NCBI RefSeq assembly: GCF_024721995.1
Contig: NZ_JANQBC010000014.1
Coordinates: 62,001 to 126,000, forward strand
Direction of reading: 5' to 3'
Origin: Paenibacillus radicibacter
Lineage (GTDB): Bacteria; Bacillota; Bacilli; Paenibacillales; NBRC-103111
DNA: 64,000 bases
This document shows, in pieces, positions 16,937 through 24,747 of the stretch; position 1 is the first letter of the stretch, and every line of letters begins with the position of its first letter. A program made the position numbers and the translations under genes. The notes beneath the pieces were generated by a model. That model did not search any database. It was not told the origin of the DNA and was given only the letters and a program-made list of their open reading frames with translations.

Positions 16937-17719
16937 CTACTCAGCTCCGTTCTCAGAATTATTTGTAATGCATTCGAAAAGTGTAATATTTTTCTGATCG
17001 AATACTTCTCTCATTTCGTTAGAAATGGGTTGATCTGTCACAATGATATCCACGTAATCTATATCTAACTTAAACCTTGATTTTGCCGCGAATTTCGAAT
17101 GATCCACAACAAGGATAACTTGATCCGACTGCTTGGCCATTTCCTTCTTCACTCGAACATCTTCTTCATAGGGATAATAGAGTCCGTCTGGCTGAATAGA
17201 AGTTGCCCCAATATACGCCTTATCTGCTCGAATTTCACTAATTTTATCGATAATAGAAGGACCATATAATAGACGGTTCTGGGTATGCAGATAGCCACCA
17301 AGTACATAAATGCTCAAATCATCTCGTTTGGAGAGAATGGCTACATTATCAATTGAATGTGTGACAGCGGTAATCTGCTTCGCCTGAATATGTTCCGCGA
17401 CAAATTGAACCGTAGTCGATACGTCCAGGAATACCGTCTCATGATCGTGAATTAGCTTAGCTGCGAACTTTCCAATATGATTCTTACTGGTGGATTCCTC
17501 TATAAGTCGATCCTGATAGGAAGAGAGCACCTTCTGAAGTTCTGGAAGTGCTACCCCTCCATGTGTCCGAACAACAACACCTTCTTGAACCAATCTAACA
17601 ATATCCCTTCGCGCCGTATCTCTAGATACTTGAAAAATCGAGCATATCTCTCCGACGCTCATGGATTGATGTTGTTTTAAGTAATCAAGAATTTTCAATA
17701 ATCTTGCCTCTTGAGACAC
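16937..17719 (-). CDS. DeoR-family regulator, probably of amino sugar use
   Basis: A 260-residue regulator: N-terminal helix-turn-helix (MSVGEICSIFQVSRDTARRDIVRLVQEGVVVRTHGGV, residues 20-56) and a DeoR C-terminal sugar-phosphate sensor domain (FLDVSTTVQFVAEHI, VTHSIDNVAIL, GGYLH, KAYIGATSIQPDGLYYPYEED, VDHSKFAAKSRFKLDI). The start is a GTG at 17719 with AAGGAG at 11 nt. It shares an operon with nagA, so it may sense an amino sugar phosphate and autoregulate. The AT-rich region upstream (17720-17860) probably holds its operator. Confidence 0.88.
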   Translation of the reverse strand: MSQEARLLKILDYLKQHQSMSVGEICSIFQVSRDTARRDIVRLVQEGVVVRTHGGVALPELQKVLSSYQDRLIEESTSKNHIGKFAAKLIHDHETVFLDVSTTVQFVAEHIQAKQITAVTHSIDNVAILSKRDDLSIYVLGGYLHTQNRLLYGPSIIDKISEIRADKAYIGATSIQPDGLYYPYEEDVRVKKEMAKQSDQVILVVDHSKFAAKSRFKLDIDYVDIIVTDQPISNEMREVFDQKNITLFECITNNSENGAE

Positions 17720-17891
17720 ATCGATGCACTCCTTAGTTAAGTATTCTGATTATGTATTTAAGTATATATAAGTAATTCATTAAATTCAATACGTATTTAT
17801 AAGCATATCGTTCGACAGTTACAAAAATGAAACCAATTGCCTTCTCAATCAGTATGAATATTAAGCTATGTATATAAAGGGGGCTATTTAC

Positions 17892-18335
17892 ATGAAATTT
17901 CGCATCATCATCTTGATGCTTGTTGCAAGTCTAATGTCTGGTTGCTCGTTATTTGAAAGTGCGAGTCAATCTTTGAACTATGTGACAGAGGCGACGACTT
18001 ATGTCAAAGATGTTTCAACCTTCGCAGAGAAACTGCCGACGTTGGCACAAGATACAGTGACCAATTCGGCTGCACTTGACCAAATCACTTCTTCATTTAC
18101 CCAGATGAAGCAAGACATTACTGAATTTAATCAACTGGATGCGCCTGCCTTCGCACAAGACGTGCATGACAAGCTAATTCAGTACAACGAGACATTCCTC
18201 AAAGAGATCAATACTTATATCTCTGATCTCTCTAGCGGCTCGATTAACTTGGAGACGATTGCGCAATCTGAGATGATGAAGACGATGAACGGGATTACGG
18301 GTTTGTTGAACCAGGTTCAGCAGCTTGGTCAGTGA
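17892..18335 (+). CDS. Small lipoprotein (DUF6376-like)
   Basis: A 147-residue predicted lipoprotein with signal MKFRIIILMLVASLMSGC, lipobox Cys near residue 18, and a mature region that is largely helical (heptad-like stretches such as LNQVQQLGQ and TSSFTQMKQDITEFNQL). The pattern resembles the DUF6376 family of Bacillales. The ATG at 17892 follows AAAGGGGGC; an upstream in-frame ATG has no ribosome site. It is transcribed alone, divergent from the DeoR operon. Function unknown. Confidence 0.75.
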   Translation: MKFRIIILMLVASLMSGCSLFESASQSLNYVTEATTYVKDVSTFAEKLPTLAQDTVTNSAALDQITSSFTQMKQDITEFNQLDAPAFAQDVHDKLIQYNETFLKEINTYISDLSSGSINLETIAQSEMMKTMNGITGLLNQVQQLGQ

Positions 18336-18365
18336 TTATCCCAATAGAACAATCGAAAAGCACAA

Positions 18366-18408
18366 AAAGGCATAAGCTTAAAGAGCATCTCTTTAAGCTT
18401 ATGCCTTT
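18366..18408. terminator. Bidirectional terminator between convergent genes
   Basis: A perfect 18-bp inverted repeat (18366-18383 and 18391-18408) with a 7-nt loop between the convergent lipoprotein and SnoaL-like genes. A T-rich tail follows on the minus strand. Confidence 0.9.
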
Positions 18409-18421
18409 GATGATTCACCGA

Positions 18422-18841
18422 CTATTCTTTGTTCTGCTCAAGCTGAATACGAATTCCTTCACGGTCAATCTGTATCCAATACTCTACGATTTTCTCATCT
18501 TCAACACGATAGACTGCACTAGCAATCTCTACAACAGGTTTATTCGTAGGTGAATAACCGTCTACTTCTCCAATATGGACTCCAGATTGTTTCCAACGAA
18601 CATAAACTCGATCACCTTGCACGATTAATTCCTCTATTTCTAAACTGAAATTTCCGTAAATTTGGATCATTTCACGAACATGATCCGCGTAATTACCTGG
18701 TGTCCTATCAACAGTAACCTCATTCTCGGAAGTAATCTGATGTGCCAATACCCGATCCGCCATTAATTGGAGTGCCACATCCGGTTCTTGTCCGGAACGA
18801 ACCTTCTCAAAAAACTTCCTCACTACTTCTTCTGTTGTCAT
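18422..18841 (-). CDS. SnoaL-like (NTF2-fold) protein
   Basis: A 139-residue protein with an ester-cyclase/SnoaL-like NTF2 fold: an N-terminal helix (MTTEEVVRKFFEKVRSGQEP), a LMADRVLAHQI segment, YADHVREMIQIYGNFSLEIEELIVQGDRVYVRWKQSGVH, and strands ending in VYRVEDEKIVEYWIQIDREG. Such proteins bind small hydrophobic molecules; many have no known reaction. The start has GAGGGGAG. Nothing else in the operon suggests a substrate. Confidence 0.75.
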   Translation of the reverse strand: MTTEEVVRKFFEKVRSGQEPDVALQLMADRVLAHQITSENEVTVDRTPGNYADHVREMIQIYGNFSLEIEELIVQGDRVYVRWKQSGVHIGEVDGYSPTNKPVVEIASAVYRVEDEKIVEYWIQIDREGIRIQLEQNKE

Positions 18842-19003
18842 GGTGAACTCTCCCCTCGCTATATACTCAAAGGCATGTCGTTATGTCTAATAATATATTT
18901 CATTATATCTAAAATCAATTGTAAGATGGTTTTGCAAGTAGCACTGGCATGTCAAAGTAACAACCTATTTCCTAACAAATGAACGAATCAGGAGGGATTA
19001 ATA

Positions 19004-19432
19004 ATGACCAATAACGATGATGTTCTGGGTGAAGAGAGCCATAATATTAAACAAATCATTGCGGAGATGGAAGCAGCACATAATCAGCATGATGCTGATG
19101 CGCTTGATCGTCACTTTACCTCAGATGCTACATGGGTCAATGTAATGGGTTTACGATTATCAGGATGGAAGCAAATTAATGAAGTACACAAGGCTGTTTA
19201 TGCAGGGCCACTAAAGGACTCCTATGCTCGCTATGAAGTTGTGAACATTAATTTTGTTCGGTCCGATGTAGCGATTACACACATTAGGCAATATTCAACT
19301 ACTTCTGATGGCAAAATAATCGAAGAAGGTCAAGGCAGCTTGGCTGTCTATGTGATGGTTAAGGAGAACCATACGTGGATGGTTGCAGCTGGTCAAAATA
19401 CACTGGTCCAAGAACCATCACATTCCAATTAA
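19004..19432 (+). CDS. SgcJ/EcaC-type NTF2-fold protein
   Basis: A 142-residue cytosolic protein with the pattern IKQIIAEMEAAHNQHDADALDRHFTSDATWVNVMGLRLSGWKQINEVHKA typical of the SgcJ/EcaC group, and a C-terminal strand region ending GSLAVYVMVKENHTWMVAAGQNT. No enzymatic role is established for most members. The ATG at 19004 has AGGAGG. It is divergent from the SnoaL-like gene at 18841, but the two share a fold and may be co-regulated. Confidence 0.78.
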   Translation: MTNNDDVLGEESHNIKQIIAEMEAAHNQHDADALDRHFTSDATWVNVMGLRLSGWKQINEVHKAVYAGPLKDSYARYEVVNINFVRSDVAITHIRQYSTTSDGKIIEEGQGSLAVYVMVKENHTWMVAAGQNTLVQEPSHSN

Positions 19433-19451
19433 AATCAACATGGTATCAAAA

Positions 19452-19476
19452 ACAGCCGATCGCAATAATCGGCTGT
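19452..19476 (+). terminator. Terminator after the NTF2-fold gene
   Basis: A 9-bp stem (ACAGCCGAT / ATCGGCTGT, 19452-19460 and 19468-19476) lies between convergent genes. A related stem lies at 21065-21090. Confidence 0.75.
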
Positions 19477-19501
19477 AACTTTTGAACCCTAATAAAATCT
19501 A

Positions 19502-20416
19502 TCACGAACCAATCGATCGCGTATTACGTGCCATGACAGTTTCTATAAAGGACTGTAGTTCACTGATGAACACTTTAGCTGCTTGCCCCATGAACTTGTC
19601 TGTCCGATGTATGATACATATGTCTTGGCTTGGTGTAGGATTTCGCAGCGAAACTACAGCTATATTGTCACGATCTAAATAATCTAAGAGCAACTTAGGC
19701 AGAATCGATGCCCCTACCCCCTGCTCAATTAGCGATAATAAGGTAGATAATGTCGAGGTTACGATTGGATTGTTAAGACTCATTCCTTTTTTCTGACAGC
19801 AGTGCTGAATGATCTTCGTAATCTGATGCTCGGAGCCGAACATGACCATCTTCAATTGCTCCAACTGTTCAAATGGAATCGACATAATCTTTGCAAAAGG
19901 ATGATCCTTATGGATTGCCAAAGCAAATTCTTCATGAAATAACGGAATGACTGCAATACGCTCGTCTGGATGTGACGGTGTTGTCGTAACGCCTAAGTCC
20001 CTTGTGCCATTCACGACTTGTTCATACACATCCATCGTCTCAGTAACACTAATCGATAGTTTCGGATAAGAACGATGGAAATCAATAAGTAAAGCATCGA
20101 ATAGCAAATCCCCATCACCTGGCAAAATGCCAATATCTAGCCTCCCCCCTTCCATCTGCTGTAAATCCGTAATGGCCCCTTTCATGTAGTCAATGCGCTC
20201 AAAGATCAAGCGACTCTGTTCCAACATGATCTTACCTGCATCTGTGAGTGCAATCCGCCTGCCGATCCGATCAAATAACGGTGTCCCAATCTCATTTTCC
20301 AAAAACTTGATCTGTTGGCTCAAATTCGATTGCGTTGTGCAGAGATTCTCAGCTGCCCGTGAAAAATGCATTTCCTTACATACAGCCATGAAGTATTCAA
20401 GCTGTCTAAGTTCCAA
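19502..20416 (-). CDS. LysR-family regulator
   Basis: A 304-residue LTTR: N-terminal winged helix (LRQLEYFMAVCKEMHFSRAAENLCTTQSNLSQQIKFLENEIGTPLFDRIGRRIALTDAG) and a periplasmic-binding-protein-like effector domain. I chose the TTG at 20416, which has AGGTGGAG at 6 nt and gives the normal LysR length and N-terminus; the longer frame to 20554 lacks this and would overrun the divergent gene's promoter. The divergent DinB-type gene (20587) is the likely target, with the 170-bp gap as promoter. The effector is unknown. Confidence 0.86.
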   Translation of the reverse strand: MELRQLEYFMAVCKEMHFSRAAENLCTTQSNLSQQIKFLENEIGTPLFDRIGRRIALTDAGKIMLEQSRLIFERIDYMKGAITDLQQMEGGRLDIGILPGDGDLLFDALLIDFHRSYPKLSISVTETMDVYEQVVNGTRDLGVTTTPSHPDERIAVIPLFHEEFALAIHKDHPFAKIMSIPFEQLEQLKMVMFGSEHQITKIIQHCCQKKGMSLNNPIVTSTLSTLLSLIEQGVGASILPKLLLDYLDRDNIAVVSLRNPTPSQDICIIHRTDKFMGQAAKVFISELQSFIETVMARNTRSIGS

Positions 20417-20586
20417 CTCTTCTCCACCTTCCTTAAACCCATTACATCCTCTGTATTTATCATTAGTAAAACTGATCATTATCATCGGAATCTCGTGATT
20501 GTTGCACTTTCGATATGGAGGTAAACTTTGGATATGAAAGGGAAACACAAACAAATAAACAAACAGATTTTAGGAGGCGTTGTCAA

Positions 20587-21048
20587 ATGACACAATCAAT
20601 TATCCATACAGGAAAAGTTTTACGTCAACTTGTAGTGGGTCAAATTCAAGGGCTTACAGAATCTCAGTTAGACGTAGTAGCACAAGGCTTCAACAATTCG
20701 ATTCGCTGGAACGTCGGTCATATCATTTATTGGATGGATCGATACGCTTCTTTATCCTTCGGGACACCTTCCCAAATTCCTGCACAATATACAACATTCT
20801 TTAACTCTGGTACGAAACCTTCTGATTGGACACAAACACCACCTACTAAGGAAGAATTGTCTGGACTATTAATCGCTCAGCTATCTAAACTCTCTGAGCT
20901 ATCTCCAGAGCTACTTGATCAACAACTCCAAGAACCGTACGCACTTGGGCCATTCCAATTCGTGACTGCGGGTGAGCTGATGAACTTTGCTCTGCATCAC
21001 GAAGCCATTCATTTAGGTGTTATTACAAGTCAAATGAAATTCATCTAA
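20587..21048 (+). CDS. DinB-superfamily protein
   Basis: A 153-residue four-helix DinB/YfiT-type protein. The metal-binding His residues expected in this fold are visible in WNVGHIIYWMDRY (about 35-48) and in NFALHHEAIHLGVI near the C-terminus. Some relatives are bacillithiol-dependent transferases, but the specific reaction is unknown. The ATG at 20587 follows AGGAGG, which fixes the start against an upstream in-frame ATG. It is divergent from a LysR gene. Confidence 0.8.
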   Translation: MTQSIIHTGKVLRQLVVGQIQGLTESQLDVVAQGFNNSIRWNVGHIIYWMDRYASLSFGTPSQIPAQYTTFFNSGTKPSDWTQTPPTKEELSGLLIAQLSKLSELSPELLDQQLQEPYALGPFQFVTAGELMNFALHHEAIHLGVITSQMKFI

Positions 21049-21064
21049 GTATGAGAGTAAACCA

Positions 21065-21090
21065 AACAGCCGGTCGGATGATCGGCTGTT
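21065..21090. terminator. Bidirectional terminator after the DinB-type gene
   Basis: AACAGCCG (21065-21072) pairs with CGGCTGTT (21083-21090), followed by ACTTTTATT. It separates two convergent genes and is similar to the stem at 19452-19476. Confidence 0.7.
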
Positions 21091-21115
21091 ACTTTTATTA
21101 AAGGATACGTTCCGT

Positions 21116-21667
21116 TTATGGATAAATGATGTTATAGGTCGATTTTATAACTCCACACTCATAGCATTTCGAATCGATAAGCTCCAATTTCAAATGGGGT
21201 CTTGCGTCACCAAATAGCGGCACGCCTGAGCCAACTAGGATTGGGTTCACTTTCAACACCAATTGATCAATGAGTTTTCGCTCGATAAGCGAACCTGCTA
21301 ATTGTCCTCCCCCGCAGAGCCACAATGTACCATCGGTTTCTTTTTTCAAGTTCTCGATATAATCCACCGCATCTCCTCTAACCAATTCGACCTCTGTGTT
21401 GGATTCAAACTCCATGGTGTTTGAGAAAATATAGTGCTTTAATCCTTTATATCCGGGTTCTCCCGGTTTTGCACCGAATTGAAATCCAAACTCGTAGGTT
21501 TTCCCGCCCATTAACACCGCTGCGTAATGCTGAATGTTAGATAAATAGTCGGGTACATGATCACCATCAAAGAGGAATAATGTCCGATCAAGTTTGCCAT
21601 CGATCATTCCTTGATCCGCAATAAAATTATCTAATGATACTGCAACATGATAAACCAATGAAGCCAT
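21116..21667 (-). CDS. Dihydrofolate reductase/RibD-C family protein
   Basis: A 183-residue protein of the RibD C-terminal/DHFR-like fold. Marks: MASLVYHVAVSLDNFIAD at the N-terminus, VLMGGKTYEFG in the middle, LWLCGGGQLAGSLI around residue 120, and KVNPILVGSGVPLFGDARP near the C-terminus. These resemble YwjB/YyaP-type NADPH reductases of unknown substrate. The ATG at 21667 follows AAGGGGG. An upstream ATG 45 nt away has no site. It seems monocistronic. Confidence 0.85.
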   Translation of the reverse strand: MASLVYHVAVSLDNFIADQGMIDGKLDRTLFLFDGDHVPDYLSNIQHYAAVLMGGKTYEFGFQFGAKPGEPGYKGLKHYIFSNTMEFESNTEVELVRGDAVDYIENLKKETDGTLWLCGGGQLAGSLIERKLIDQLVLKVNPILVGSGVPLFGDARPHLKLELIDSKCYECGVIKSTYNIIYP

Positions 21668-21738
21668 ATAAGTCCCCCTTATGATCTGTATGAGCACTAC
21701 TCTATCACCCATATTTTAACATTCAGATACTTCTCCGT

Positions 21739-22641
21739 CTAATTAAATAGTAAATCCAGTATCTTTTCATTCGCCATTCTGTTCTTACCTTTGTAGGGGT
21801 AGCAATGAATATGGATGGCTGGGTTAAAGTTAATTTCTATGATACTGTAGTTGTTGTCCGTTGCTTCTTCCTGTGTATGATCGATCATCATATCTACTCC
21901 GCATATTGTAGCTCCTGCAGCTTTAGCAGCTCGGATGGCAAGCTCCTTATAACTGATCGGGATATCATCCGTATAATCTATACTATCTCCACCCGTACTG
22001 ATATTGGAGTTTTCTCTAAGATAAATGATCTCATTATGCTTAGGAATATCACTCCATTTCATCGAATGATTGTTCAAGAACATCGCTTCTGCTTCCCCTA
22101 ATTGAATTTTCTCAAGAGGAGTTGTATAACCGGGGCCTCTTAGAGGATCTTTATTCTTATCATGAACCAACTGCTCAATTGTATGAACCTCATCCCCGAC
22201 TACGTTAGCAGGTACACGATGAAGTATCCCGACAACTTCATCCCCCATAACGAGGAATCGATATTCCTTTCCAGTCATGAACTCTTCTATAAGAACGGTT
22301 TTATCATGCATAAAAGCCATTTCAAAAGCTCTAAGCATATCTTCCTTAGTAAACTCGCGATTAAAAATCGTAATACCTAATCCAAAATTCGTTGATTTCG
22401 GTTTAATCACAATTGCCTTCCAACGATAGTTCTCATAACTTGATTTAGCCTCATCTATACTGTGGAATACCTCCCCAGACGGCACTCGAATACCATGTTG
22501 ATCCAGGACTTCTTTGGTAACAATCTTATTCTCCATAATGAGTACTGTACTGTAGTTATCTAGGGAAGTTTTCGTTGCTTGCTTCACATATTCTTGGTGA
22601 TTACCTTTCGTTAGAAGCACGAAATTCTCTTCTCGATCCAC
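21739..22641 (-). CDS. gshF: GshF C-terminal half: ATP-grasp glutathione synthetase domain (frameshifted)
   Basis: A 300-residue ATP-grasp module: VKQATKTSLDNYSTVLIMENKIVTKEVLDQHGIRVPSGEVF, AIVIKPKSTNFGLGITIF, VLIEEFMTGKEYRFLVMGDEVVGILHRVPANVVGD, the metal-binding VDMMIDH and EINFNPAIHIHCYPYKG. It adds glycine to gamma-glutamylcysteine. In intact GshF this domain is fused to the ligase. The frame here starts at a GTG (22641) without a clear ribosome site, and the same frame upstream reads RGIKFSFVDREENFVLL, a GshF-like junction, so the gene is probably one fused gene broken near 22674-22677. Confidence 0.85.
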   Translation of the reverse strand: MDREENFVLLTKGNHQEYVKQATKTSLDNYSTVLIMENKIVTKEVLDQHGIRVPSGEVFHSIDEAKSSYENYRWKAIVIKPKSTNFGLGITIFNREFTKEDMLRAFEMAFMHDKTVLIEEFMTGKEYRFLVMGDEVVGILHRVPANVVGDEVHTIEQLVHDKNKDPLRGPGYTTPLEKIQLGEAEAMFLNNHSMKWSDIPKHNEIIYLRENSNISTGGDSIDYTDDIPISYKELAIRAAKAAGATICGVDMMIDHTQEEATDNNYSIIEINFNPAIHIHCYPYKGKNRMANEKILDLLFN

Positions 22642-24068
22642 GAAGGAGAACTTAATGCCTCGCTTAGCAGTGCTTTTAACAGTAATTGAGTCGAAAGCTC
22701 TAAATCTTCATATCCAGCAAAGCGATATCCAGCATGAACACTCTCTTGAGCATATTCTTTGGCTTTTTCCAAGTGGTATTTTCGATAGGAAGATGCTTGT
22801 ATATGGGATTTTATAATAGAAGAAGTACTTAATGCCGCATTCAAAATCATTTGCCGCTGACTATCTATAATGTCTTGGAATTCTTGAGAGTTAGAAAACA
22901 AGAGATCCACCATCTCCTGCATCTGATCGATGCAACGGATAGCAACATCTTTCATTGGGACACACTTCTCTTGATCCTTAAGACAAGCATCGATACCATT
23001 CATAATTAACTGATCATGATCCAAGTTCGCAACATGTTGATCTTCTTGTTCAAATGGTTCATCTACTTTAAGTAGCATGAGTAGTACAAATAAATGGATG
23101 AACTTCATCGTTTCTTTACTGATCCCAATTTTATTAAGGGGGTTCAGGTCAAGAAACCGCAGTTCCAAATAAGCGATTCCATCCTCAAGTAATTCCTTCA
23201 AAGGGTCAATCCCTTTTGCGGTTTTGATACGAACCGGACAGTAAAATTCCTTTACATTTAGTAATTGATTTCTATTTATCAATTCAGCTATGTCATGAAC
23301 GTAGTCTTGCACGGAATGAAAGGAGCCCATGTAAGGCTTCGCGTTTCGATACCCACACATGCTATTACGAAGCGAATTCATTTTCGGAAAATAGTAGCTC
23401 ATGTTGTCATCCATATGACTTGATGACACACATCGCTCGATATAGGTCTTATCAAACACTGGACTAGCTCCCGTTAGGTAGATTAAGATCCAGCGGTATT
23501 TTAGAAAATTACGAGCAACTCTTAAATATAAAGCATCTTTAAATGCTTGATAGTTCTCGCCTCGACCTTCAAACTTATATAATTTCCTTAGCAGTTTCTC
23601 GTCAAACGAGAAGTTGTAATGAATACCGCTGAGCAGCTGTCTTTTGCGACCATACTTGTCTGCTAATTCAATTCGATAATCATCTGCAATGGAATCGCTC
23701 ATTCGCGCAATGGGAATTTCATCTTCGCTTGGGAGTTCAGGTGGATTACTACTTGGCCATAAATACTCCCCTTGCTCGATTAATTCCAATGATACGATAT
23801 CATGTAGGGCTTCTAAGAAAGAATGAGTCTCTTCAATGGAATTGAGGGTCGTTGTAATCATCTCAATTTGGCTTTCGGAGAAATCCGTTTGAATATAAGG
23901 GTGATCTATTTTGCTGCCGAATGCTTTGGGATGAGAGGTTAATGCTAGTCTCCCTCCTTCATCCACCCGTACATTCTCCTTTTCCAAGCCGAATTGACCT
24001 CTCAGGAGTTCTTCATTCATTGAATTCCTGATTAAGTACTGTATAAGTTCATGATTTAGCAATATCAT
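22611..24068 (-). CDS. gshF: GshF N-terminal half: glutamate-cysteine ligase domain (frameshifted)
   Basis: A 485-residue frame holding the glutamate-cysteine ligase part of bifunctional GshF: FGLEKENVRVDEGGRLALTSHP (active-site E-K-E region), TDFSESQIEMITT, LWPSSNPP, YGRKRQLLSGIHYNFSF, and AYLELRFLDLNPLNKIGIS. It makes gamma-glutamylcysteine from ATP, Glu and Cys. The C-terminus loses family similarity after STQLLLK at about residue 460; the other frame then continues the family sequence. The ATG at 24068 follows AAGGATGG at 9 nt. MarR gene lies just upstream (73 bp). Whether the shift is programmed, an inactivating mutation or a sequencing error cannot be decided here. Confidence 0.85.
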   Translation of the reverse strand: MILLNHELIQYLIRNSMNEELLRGQFGLEKENVRVDEGGRLALTSHPKAFGSKIDHPYIQTDFSESQIEMITTTLNSIEETHSFLEALHDIVSLELIEQGEYLWPSSNPPELPSEDEIPIARMSDSIADDYRIELADKYGRKRQLLSGIHYNFSFDEKLLRKLYKFEGRGENYQAFKDALYLRVARNFLKYRWILIYLTGASPVFDKTYIERCVSSSHMDDNMSYYFPKMNSLRNSMCGYRNAKPYMGSFHSVQDYVHDIAELINRNQLLNVKEFYCPVRIKTAKGIDPLKELLEDGIAYLELRFLDLNPLNKIGISKETMKFIHLFVLLMLLKVDEPFEQEDQHVANLDHDQLIMNGIDACLKDQEKCVPMKDVAIRCIDQMQEMVDLLFSNSQEFQDIIDSQRQMILNAALSTSSIIKSHIQASSYRKYHLEKAKEYAQESVHAGYRFAGYEDLELSTQLLLKALLSEALSSPSWIEKRISCF

Positions 24069-24141
24069 CTATAGGACCATCCTTTAAACTTGTTTCTATA
24101 ATACTTGTAATTTGCAACTATTAACCAAAATTAAAAACATG

Positions 24142-24591
24142 CTATTGAGAACAACATGTTTTAGATTTAGCCATGGATTCATTCAAAAGCTTAATGGAGC
24201 GAATGACCGTTTCACGTTCAAACTCGTTCATATGTGAAAATACTTCGGTCAGAAATGCATTCATCTTATGATCCACTTGTGACGCAATTTGTTTACCCTC
24301 AGCAGTTAGCGATAGTACGTAAACCCGTCGATCATTAGGATCTGATACCTTTCGAACAAGATTCATCGTAATTAATGTTTGAATCTGGCGACTGAAAGTT
24401 GTTATTTCCGTACCTAATATCTCTGCAATTTGTTGCATACTCGGGTTATGCTGCTTATCAATTTCATAGAGAATGTGACTCTGAATGGGGGTGATATCTA
24501 ATCCCCCAGTGCTACAACAGACTTTATTAAGTAAACCGAATCTACGGGTCATAATTTGGAACATTTCGCGTAAATTTTCGATCCTTCTCAC
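24142..24591 (-). CDS. MarR-family regulator with two Cys pairs
   Basis: A 149-residue winged-helix regulator: ILYEIDKQHNPSMQQIAEILGTEITTFSRQIQTLITMNLVRKVSDPNDRRVYVLSLTAEG is the DNA-binding domain. It carries vicinal Cys25-Cys26 near the N-terminus and Cys146-Cys147 near the C-terminus, an arrangement that suggests thiol, redox or metalloid sensing (inference). It starts at GTG 24591, which lacks an ideally spaced ribosome site. It lies upstream of gshF on the same strand, and palindromes lie before both genes, so it probably controls glutathione synthesis. Confidence 0.85.
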   Translation of the reverse strand: MRRIENLREMFQIMTRRFGLLNKVCCSTGGLDITPIQSHILYEIDKQHNPSMQQIAEILGTEITTFSRQIQTLITMNLVRKVSDPNDRRVYVLSLTAEGKQIASQVDHKMNAFLTEVFSHMNEFERETVIRSIKLLNESMAKSKTCCSQ

Positions 24592-24625
24592 CTCTTTATT
24601 ATTTACAGTCTAGTTATACATTAAT

Positions 24626-24644
24626 TATTTGCATTTTGCAAATA
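24626..24644. promoter_or_regulatory. Likely MarR operator
   Basis: Perfect palindrome TATTTGCA-TTT-TGCAAATA (24626-24644), 35 bp upstream of the MarR start. A weaker relative, TTGTAATTTGCAA, lies at 24105-24117, upstream of gshF. Together these suggest autoregulation and control of gshF. Confidence 0.65.
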
Positions 24645-24700
24645 GTAGACATCTCCTGCCGTTTTTATTAAACAGCACATACCATACATCGTAAAAAAGA

Positions 24701-24720
24701 GAATGGTTTTCACCATCCCC
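24701..24720 (-). terminator. Weak terminator after the SLH gene
   Basis: A short stem (ATGGT/ACCAT) with a T-run on the minus strand beyond it (rc of 24692-24699). It lies 28 bp past the SLH stop. Low strength. Confidence 0.45.
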
Positions 24721-24747
24721 TTAGCTAGGCTAGTATCTTCATTATTT

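Noticed and set aside
20417-20554. Longer N-terminus (46 residues) for the LysR gene
   Set aside because: It would run through the divergent promoter region, has no ribosome site and no family similarity.
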